From: Thermoplasmata archaeon
GTDB taxonomy: Archaea; Thermoplasmatota; Thermoplasmata; Lutacidiplasmatales; UBA184
DNA: 12,284 nucleotides
Reading direction: 5' to 3'
Assembly (NCBI GenBank): GCA_022749905.1
Contig: JAKIWU010000028.1
Span: 1-12,284 of the forward strand
The translations under genes were made by a program, and so were the position numbers. Positions 7,224 through 12,284 of the stretch are shown here, piece after piece. Each line of letters opens with the position of its first letter. The stretch's first letter is position 1. The notes under the pieces were generated by a model. The model was not told the origin of the DNA. It did no database searches and worked only from the letters and a program-made list of their open reading frames with translations.

Positions 7224-8618
7224 CTAGCGGAGCTTCGCGTCGAACCGCCAGTCGGGCTCGGACTCGGTCCCCGTGAGTTCGAGCGGCGGCAGCGTCGGGT
7301 AGGCGCCTTCGGCCCAGACGATCGGACGCCCCTCCCACCGGGCCGCTAAGAACGGGTAGACCGCGTCGCGCAGCCCCCCGATCGGAGAGCGCTCGAGCAC
7401 GTTCGCGAGGAATCCCTCCCCGATCGAGCGGATCGACTCGTCCTCCGTGAGCCCGCGCGACTCGAGGTAGAACACCTTCTCCGGGTCGACCGGCGCGACG
7501 GAGGAGGAGTGGGTGGCGCGGACATCCCGGCAGAGGATCTCGAGGATCGGGATGGTGTCCGAGCGCGCCCCGCGGGAGAGAAGCATCGAGTGCTCCGAGA
7601 GGTAGCTCACGGTCTTCCGGGCATCCTTCTCGATCCGGACGAGGCCCCGGCTCATCCCGCGCGCGGTGTCCCGGAAGAGCCCGCGGGTGACGGACTGGCC
7701 GTGGGTGCCGACGCCTAAGTGGGTCATGTCGATGGCCGAGTCGTACGCCTGCTCGCCCGCGCCGTAGAAGGTCTGCAGGTCGAGGAGGTCGGACCCGTCA
7801 CCCTCGAGGAACGAACGGTTTCGTACTTTCGTGCGGAACCCACCGAGGCCGCCCCAGATCCACGCGAATCGCGAGCTCCGACCGATCCGAACCTGCCGCC
7901 GATAGATCGAGACCGTGCGCGCGTCGGGTGCGTGAATGGTCGCGATCGCCGCGCGCGTTTCTCCCCCCACCTCGACGTTGGTCGAGGACGCGTAGAGGCT
8001 CTGCCCGAGCGCAGCGGGGTCCGGGGTGCCGTAGACCTCCTCGGTCACAAGGGCGTGCGTCCGCTCTCCGAACCGCAGAGACCGAACCACCGAGAGCGCT
8101 TCGCGCGGATGCGAGAGGATGGTGATCTCCTGGACGCGAACGGTTGCCGGACAGCGATCGGGGACCGTAAGCCGGTAGCCCCGATTGATGGTGGCTTCGG
8201 CCAAGGCCGAGAGCCGATCCTCCGGCGCCGGGGTCACCGGGGAGACCGCACCGGCCGACGCCTCTCCCGGACGCCAGGCCGAGGGAGCTGTCTCGATCGT
8301 GACGCCGGACTCGCGCAGGTCCGAGGGGAGCTCGACCCTCGTTCCGCTCGCATCGTGGACGATCCGCGCGGATCCCGGGATCGCCTTCGGGAGCGAGACC
8401 GGTGGTCCCACGGCCGTCGGGTCGATCCCCGTGAGATCGACTCCGGCGAAGTAGCCATACTTGCGATAGAGGGGATTGGGCTCGAGGGCGAGGTCCCGGA
8501 ACGCGCGCAGGGCGTGGTGTCGAAGGGCCCGCTGGGCCTCGGGCTCGGCGAGCGACAGGGAGAGCGCATCGACGGAAGCCTCCGTCAGCCAGTCCGAGTG
8601 GGATACGACCGTGGCCAC
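7224..8618 (-). CDS. sufD: SufD, SUF scaffold partner of SufB
   Basis: This 464-residue SufB paralogue forms the SufB-SufD heterodimer. The divergent N-terminal half includes LYRKYGYFAGVDLTG. The beta-helix is followed by the typical end: VRATHSSSVAPVDPEKVFYLESRGL, then helices with GEGFLANVLERSP, the SufC-binding part in the family. His370 in RATHSS matches the essential E. coli SufD His360 at the interface with SufB. The N-terminal half identifies it as SufD rather than a second SufB, which would carry EGCTAP. It starts with GTG at 8618; a TATA-like box centred 25 bases upstream suggests a leaderless mRNA. It is encoded against the direction of sufCSB, an unusual layout, and shares a 147-base divergent region with sufU. 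Identity is firm; start is fairly sure. Confidence 0.94.
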   Translation of the reverse strand: MATVVSHSDWLTEASVDALSLSLAEPEAQRALRHHALRAFRDLALEPNPLYRKYGYFAGVDLTGIDPTAVGPPVSLPKAIPGSARIVHDASGTRVELPSDLRESGVTIETAPSAWRPGEASAGAVSPVTPAPEDRLSALAEATINRGYRLTVPDRCPATVRVQEITILSHPREALSVVRSLRFGERTHALVTEEVYGTPDPAALGQSLYASSTNVEVGGETRAAIATIHAPDARTVSIYRRQVRIGRSSRFAWIWGGLGGFRTKVRNRSFLEGDGSDLLDLQTFYGAGEQAYDSAIDMTHLGVGTHGQSVTRGLFRDTARGMSRGLVRIEKDARKTVSYLSEHSMLLSRGARSDTIPILEILCRDVRATHSSSVAPVDPEKVFYLESRGLTEDESIRSIGEGFLANVLERSPIGGLRDAVYPFLAARWEGRPIVWAEGAYPTLPPLELTGTESEPDWRFDAKLR

Positions 8619-8639
8619 GTCGAGCCTCGCACGGCGAGA

Positions 8640-8647
8640 CTAATTAG
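8640..8647 (-). promoter_or_regulatory. sufD TATA box, predicted leaderless start
   Basis: CTAATTAG is centred about 25 bases before the GTG of sufD, the expected distance to the transcription start, so the mRNA would begin at or near the start codon. The box is palindromic and could also be read rightward, but sufU has its own box closer by. A CTCGC/GCGAG hairpin (8626-8638) lies between box and start. Confidence 0.55.
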
Positions 8648-8712
8648 GTGAGCGGACGCCGGTTCGGGAACTCGCTCGATTCTTCCGTCGCCGGTCTCCC
8701 CCGCGCGGACGA

Positions 8713-8718
8713 TTTATA
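8713..8718 (+). promoter_or_regulatory. sufU TATA box
   Basis: TTTATA predicts transcription from about 8740. That excludes the in-frame ATG at 8730 and leaves a leader of about 25 bases with GGGGAG (8751-8756) before the ATG at 8766. Confidence 0.6.
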
Positions 8719-8765
8719 GGATTCCGCAGATGCATGGACTGCGCATCCTCGGGGAGCAGGGTTCC

Positions 8766-9194
8766 ATGGCCTACGACATGTACCAGGAGATCATCCTCCA
8801 GCACTACCGGAGCCCCCGGAACTTCGGCAAGATGGAATCGCCGGACCTCGCAGCGGAAGAAAGCAACCCGAACTGCGGCGACATGATCACGATGGAGCTC
8901 AAGCTCGATCCGGGCCGCGCGCGCGTGGAGGACGTCCGCTTCCACGGCGAGGGCTGCGCGATCAGCGTGGCGAGCGCGTCGATGTTCACGGAGAAGGTGA
9001 AGGGCCGGCCGCTCGACGAGCTGCGCGCCCTCACGCAGGAGGACATCCTCCGCATGGTCGGAATCCCGCTCTCGCCCGTCCGGATGAAATGCGCCCTCAC
9101 CGCGTTCGCTGCCTTCGGCCGGGCGCTCTCGGGGCTCCGTCCATCGCCCCCCTCTGCCCCGGGCTGGTCGACCGGGGGCGCGGCGCCTGCGTGA
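8766..9194 (+). CDS. sufU: SufU/IscU-type sulfur acceptor or scaffold
   Basis: This 142-residue protein begins in the usual way (YQEIILQHYRSPRNFG). Its three cysteines are Cys37 in NPNCGD (with Asp39), Cys64 in GEGCAISVASASM and Cys109 in RMKCALTAF. In Bacillus SufU the same residues hold zinc and accept the persulfide from SufS. The RxKC motif, with Lys where IscU has His, is SufU-like. Yet the step between the second and third cysteine is 44 residues, near IscU and well short of the 61 of Bacillus SufU. The last about 20 residues are Pro/Ser/Gly-rich. The ATG at 8766 was chosen because the ATG at 8730 precedes the predicted transcript start. The stop overlaps the next gene's start. It is the only sulfur-shuttle candidate for SufS here; a scaffold role cannot be excluded. 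Confidence 0.92.
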   Translation: MAYDMYQEIILQHYRSPRNFGKMESPDLAAEESNPNCGDMITMELKLDPGRARVEDVRFHGEGCAISVASASMFTEKVKGRPLDELRALTQEDILRMVGIPLSPVRMKCALTAFAAFGRALSGLRPSPPSAPGWSTGGAAPA

Positions 9195-9382
9195 TCGACG
9201 TCGACCCTGACGTGTGCGTGCTGTGCGGCCTCTGCACCGGGGTGTGCCCGCCGAACGCTCTCGACCTCACCCCGACGAAGCTCGAGGTTCTCCCGCACTG
9301 CACCGGTTGCGGTTGGTGCATCCCGTTCTGTCCCGTCGGTGCGATCTCGGGCGGACGACGCGTCCCTCGCCCGCGACGCTAG
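9191..9382 (+). CDS. Small 2[4Fe-4S] ferredoxin
   Basis: This 63-residue protein has two full binding motifs, CVLCGLCTGVCP (Cys 9, 12, 15, 19) and CTGCGWCIPFCP (Cys 37, 40, 43, 47), as in clostridial-type ferredoxins. The C-terminal RRVPRPRR is basic. The start chosen is GTG at 9191, which shares GTGA with the sufU stop and points to translational coupling. The frame is open further left (ATG at 9089), but that would overlap sufU by over 100 bases and add an Arg/Pro-rich stretch unlike a ferredoxin. It probably carries electrons in the cytoplasm. With sufU as neighbour it may supply electrons for cluster assembly, or be an early client of the system; both are inference. The gene ends 30 bases from the 3' end of the opposing gene. 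Confidence 0.88.
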   Translation: MIDVDPDVCVLCGLCTGVCPPNALDLTPTKLEVLPHCTGCGWCIPFCPVGAISGGRRVPRPRR

Positions 9383-9412
9383 AGCTGCGGCCGGGAGCCT
9401 GGGGCTGCCGGA

Positions 9413-11683
9413 TCACTCCGGCTCTTCGGGTTCCTCGGGGCCTTCCGGTCTTGGAGGCGGCAGGTAGAGCGTTCCGCCGGGCACGACGACCTCGTGGGGA
9501 TCGTGCACGGGAACGACCGGGGGCGGGTGAACGGAGCGACGTCGCCGCCGCCACGCGACCGCCGCGACGATCACCATGAATCCGATTCCGGCGAGAACGA
9601 ACAGGGTGAGCGAGGACTGGGTCCGATACCACGGAGGGGATCCTCCCGTGACGGCATGCGCGGGCGTCACGTGCAACGTGGCGTTGGCCGTCGCCGTCTG
9701 GGCGCTCTGATCGGTGACGTGGACGAGGAAGTGATACTCCCCGGCCGTCGCGGTGTCGCAGCTGTAGTTGCCGGAAACGACGAGGGAGCAGCCCGTGGGC
9801 AGCCCCTCGAACGTGAACGCGTACGGCGCCGCGCCGCCGAAGGCGACGGCCACGATCGAAGCCTGCTGACCGGCGCTGACCGTTGCGGGAGAGATCGCCA
9901 CGTTGAGGCCGAGGGTCAGGACGACGCGCACGTACACGCTCGCATGCGCGGAGGCACCGGTCGAGTCGTTCGCCCAGACCGATACGCTGAAGTTGCCAGC
10001 GGAGGTGAAGGTGTGCTGGGGCGCCGGACCGAGGGCGGTACCCCGATCCCCGAACGTCCAATTGTAGACGAGGGTTCCGGTTCCCCCCGTCCCGGCGGCC
10101 GCGAAGGAGACCGGGAGCGGAGCGACGCCCGCGGTCTTGCTCGGCGTGATCCCCACAGCGGGCCACACGGCGATGTGGAGCGTCAGGGGCGGGGCGAAGA
10201 CGACATCGCCGGCGCGATCGGAGATGGATACGGAAACGACCGGAGCGTATGGACCCGGCGGGCTCGGCGAACAGCTCGTGAGCGAGAGGTTCACGGACGC
10301 GCACCCCGTGGGCAAGCCGAACCAGGCGAAGGTGAGGGGCGCGAATCCGCCGAGGGTCGACTGGCTTAGGATCGTGGACTGGCCGACGTCGAACGCCGAG
10401 CGGGACGCCGAGAGCCGTGCTGCCTCGAGCTGGAACAGCGACCAGGTCTGGGAGGAGGGTACGCCGGCCGCGTCCCCCCCGACGAGAAGGATCCCGGCGG
10501 TCGGGGACTGTTCGACGAACCCTGCGTGATCGCTGCCGCCCGGGCCAGAGCTCGCGTTGGGTCGCAACTGGTGCCACCCACCGCCCGAGTAGTCCCACGT
10601 GTCGTTCATCGGCCCCGATCCACACGGATTCGTCGCGCAGCCTCCGTACAGGATCACGCTTCCGTTCAACGGGTCGGTAGCGGCCGCGGCCCCGCCGCGA
10701 GGGCCGGGGACGATTCCGGGCGTGAGAAGGGTCCAGTTGTCCGCGACGAACTGCCAGCTTTCTGACGAGGCGGGGATCCCCCCGAACAGGAGGACCGTGG
10801 AGGTTTCGGCGTCCCACGCCATCGATGGGGAGTTGCGCGCGGAAGGGCTCGTGAGGGAGTTCTCGAGGTTCCATGCTGTGCCGTTGAACCTCCAGGAGTC
10901 CCCGAGGTTGGAGGTCGCCGTGGCTTGGGAGGTTTCCCCACCGAACAGCACCGCCTCCGAGTCCACGGTGTCGTACACCATGCCTGCGTCCCATCGGACG
11001 ACGGGCCCACAAGCCCCGCAAAGCTGCCTCCACCCGTCCGTAGAGAGGGAGAGAACCCAGGTGTCGTTCAGAACGGGGCTGTTGAGCCCATTCGGGACGG
11101 CGGTCGTGCCTCCGAACAAGAGGAACCCCGCGACCCATGGATCGTAGATCATCGATGCCCCCCAACGGGGGCTTGGGGTGTTGGTCGCGTTCGGAGTGGC
11201 CGGGGTGATGTTCGTCCAAGCACCGTCATGGAAGAACCACGTGTCCCCGAGGGGGCAGGTCGTCGCCACGAAGCACGAGGTCACATTCTCGTATCCCCCG
11301 AAGAGCACAGCGACCGCGGCGGCAGGGTCTGCTGCCAAGGCCGGATCCACACGGGCGGGCGGAGTGTTCGCACCCGTGCGTAGGAGCCAGTGCGGGTCGG
11401 AGTACGCCGGTCCAGTCGATCCGGCCAGAGGCGTGCGGACGGACGGGCTTAGCGCGAGAGGACCCGTATGCAAGCCTCCGACCGGGAAGGCCTGAGTCGC
11501 GTGCGATCCGGGTAGCCCCCCTTGGGGCACCCCCGCCGCTCCCAATCCTGTTCCGAGCAGAGTCGTTACCAGGATTCCGATCACGAGGCGAACCGCGAGG
11601 GAGTGGGAATGCTGCTTCCCTTGCGGACGCGCGAGTACGGAGATGGAAAAGTGAGGCATGGGGTTGGGGAACGGACCGCGCAT
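9413..11683 (-). CDS. Kelch/PKD cell-surface protein with C-terminal membrane anchor
   Basis: This 756-residue protein has a signal sequence or first membrane segment at about 29-52 (LAVRLVIGILVTTLLGTGLG). Six kelch-like blades follow, with GG pairs at 129, 191, 248, 301, 347 and 402 (VLFGG, LLFGG, VLFGG, LLFGG, ILYGG, LLVGG), each followed by a DTW/DSW-like turn; six blades can close a beta-propeller. Then come a Cys-pair module (440-507), a PKD domain (505-590, YNWTFGDRGT) and a second Cys-pair module (607-673). A helix (692-711) with RRRRR after it anchors the chain, and the Pro-rich tail ends in EEPEEPE. Sequons are frequent. It is probably an exposed binding or structural protein; no catalytic motif was seen. 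The start is uncertain: ATG 11683 gives the best signal sequence context, 11659 is also possible, and no clear promoter or Shine-Dalgarno was found. Confidence 0.87.
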   Translation of the reverse strand: MRGPFPNPMPHFSISVLARPQGKQHSHSLAVRLVIGILVTTLLGTGLGAAGVPQGGLPGSHATQAFPVGGLHTGPLALSPSVRTPLAGSTGPAYSDPHWLLRTGANTPPARVDPALAADPAAAVAVLFGGYENVTSCFVATTCPLGDTWFFHDGAWTNITPATPNATNTPSPRWGASMIYDPWVAGFLLFGGTTAVPNGLNSPVLNDTWVLSLSTDGWRQLCGACGPVVRWDAGMVYDTVDSEAVLFGGETSQATATSNLGDSWRFNGTAWNLENSLTSPSARNSPSMAWDAETSTVLLFGGIPASSESWQFVADNWTLLTPGIVPGPRGGAAAATDPLNGSVILYGGCATNPCGSGPMNDTWDYSGGGWHQLRPNASSGPGGSDHAGFVEQSPTAGILLVGGDAAGVPSSQTWSLFQLEAARLSASRSAFDVGQSTILSQSTLGGFAPLTFAWFGLPTGCASVNLSLTSCSPSPPGPYAPVVSVSISDRAGDVVFAPPLTLHIAVWPAVGITPSKTAGVAPLPVSFAAAGTGGTGTLVYNWTFGDRGTALGPAPQHTFTSAGNFSVSVWANDSTGASAHASVYVRVVLTLGLNVAISPATVSAGQQASIVAVAFGGAAPYAFTFEGLPTGCSLVVSGNYSCDTATAGEYHFLVHVTDQSAQTATANATLHVTPAHAVTGGSPPWYRTQSSLTLFVLAGIGFMVIVAAVAWRRRRRSVHPPPVVPVHDPHEVVVPGGTLYLPPPRPEGPEEPEEPE

Positions 11684-11915
11684 GGCTTGAGGGTATCGGG
11701 GCGGGCCAACGCGACCTAGTTCTCCGGGTTCCTTCCATGGACCGGGCACCGACGTCCCAATCGGCAGAATCGGCATCGTTCCTTGGTCAACGGCGGGATA
11801 GGCTTGCGGAGCCGCCCGTATTTCCGTCGAGGCGTAGCACTCTCCCCAGCTCCCGGACGGGACGCTCGCTATCAGGCTGGCGGAGAAGCGCCCGGACCCG
11901 TCGGACAGGTGTCTT
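11684..11915. other. Divergent intergenic region
   Basis: About 230 bases lie between the kelch protein and the aldo/keto reductase, which point away from each other. Promoters for both are expected here, but no convincing TATA box was seen on either strand. Open frames in it are short and not protein-like. Confidence 0.5.
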
Positions 11916-12284
11916 ATGGTCGTGCGCCGACGGGGCGGCGTGGCACTCCTCCCCGGAACGACGACGGTCGAGGGAACCCGGACGTTCCGCGATCGCGCTG
12001 TCAGGACGAAGGGACTCCCCGAGTCCCACTTCCGCATTGCCCCCGGAGGCCTGATGCTCGCGTCGTTCGGGCTCGGCACGTACCTCGGCGAACCGGACTC
12101 CGAGACGGATCTTGCGGTCGAGCAGGCCGTGGGGCTATGCCTGCGCTCGGAGCGCACGAACGTCATCGACACGGCCATCAACTACCGGTTCCAGAAGGCC
12201 GATCGCGCCATCGGTCGTGCGGTCGCCCGCGTGATCGAGGCCGGCGCGGTGCGACGGGAGGAGATCTTCCTCGCGACGAAGAAC
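11916..12284 (+). CDS. Aldo/keto reductase (3' partial)
   Basis: The first 123 residues of an NAD(P)H-dependent TIM-barrel oxidoreductase are in view. After a short N-terminal extension (TTTVEGTRTFRDRA, then HFRIAPGGL) comes the first barrel strand, LASFGLGTYLGEPD. NVIDTAINYRFQKADRAIGRAV follows, holding the catalytic Asp and Tyr of the family (DTAxxY), then REEIFLATK. The extension ahead of GLGTYLG is typical of one bacterial/archaeal subgroup whose substrates are unknown to me. The frame is open from 11838; ATG 11916 is preferred because AGGTG (11907-11911) lies four bases ahead of it. GTG 11940 is the main alternative. The catalytic Lys and His and the cofactor site lie beyond the window. 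No link to SUF is evident. Confidence 0.88.
   Translation, partial: MVVRRRGGVALLPGTTTVEGTRTFRDRAVRTKGLPESHFRIAPGGLMLASFGLGTYLGEPDSETDLAVEQAVGLCLRSERTNVIDTAINYRFQKADRAIGRAVARVIEAGAVRREEIFLATKN

Noticed and set aside
6904..7276. Plus-strand open frames over the small unknown gene
   Set aside because: Arg/Ser- or Glu-rich without motifs or ribosome site; the minus-strand frame has a Shine-Dalgarno and follows sufD closely. Confidence in this choice is moderate.
7719..8651. 310-codon open frame antisense to sufD
   Set aside because: Same shadow pattern; sufD has conserved motifs on the opposite strand.
8730..8765. Upstream ATG (8730) for sufU
   Set aside because: It precedes the transcription start predicted from the TATA box at 8713, and the extra residues are absent from SufU proteins.
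9494..10369. 291-codon open frame antisense to the kelch gene
   Set aside because: Gly/Arg/Asp-rich composition without motifs; opposite frame is well supported.
9267..11219. 650-codon open frame on the minus strand over the kelch gene
   Set aside because: Very Arg-rich translation without motifs, while the overlapping frame shows six kelch blades, PKD and a membrane anchor.
11737..12054. 105-codon open frame at the start of the aldo/keto reductase
   Set aside because: Ser/Arg-rich and overlapping the reductase in another frame; no ribosome site or motif.
1..12284. tRNA, rRNA, CRISPR array, insertion sequence
   Set aside because: No cloverleaf, regularly spaced direct repeats, transposase motif or terminal inverted repeats were seen in the gaps, which are all shorter than about 240 bases.

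Overview
The window looks like a piece of a high-GC archaeal genome, most likely an uncultured Thermoplasmatota lineage. Three things point that way. The promoters are archaeal, with TATA-like boxes about 25 bases before a predicted start and some short or absent leaders. The two large surface proteins are of a kind common in uncultured Thermoplasmata (ETGLP repeats, kelch blades and PKD modules, one C-terminal membrane anchor). The SUF genes are of archaeal type. The lineage is inference; no rRNA gene is present.

The core (about 2.5 to 9.4 kb) is a SUF iron-sulfur cluster assembly locus. From left to right it holds a SufR-like regulator with four C-terminal cysteines (minus), sufC and sufS (plus), sufB with its own promoter (plus), then a small unknown gene and sufD (both minus, sufD first in transcription order), then sufU overlapping a small 2[4Fe-4S] ferredoxin gene (plus). 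SufS is the PLP cysteine desulfurase. SufU is the probable sulfur acceptor, since no SufE is present. SufB, SufC and SufD form the ATP-dependent scaffold. The ferredoxin is a candidate electron donor or first client. The regulator is well placed to sense cluster status across the bidirectional promoter it shares with sufCS.

The flanks hold unrelated genes. On the left is the 3' part of a large secreted, membrane-anchored repeat protein (plus, starts before the window). On the right is a 756-residue kelch/PKD surface protein (minus), then the start of an aldo/keto reductase (plus, runs off the window). No mobile element, CRISPR array, tRNA or rRNA was seen.

The items most worth following up are the split SUF layout, the cysteine-bearing regulator in an archaeon, the small unknown gene downstream of sufD, SufU with IscU-like cysteine spacing, and the ferredoxin translationally coupled to SufU.
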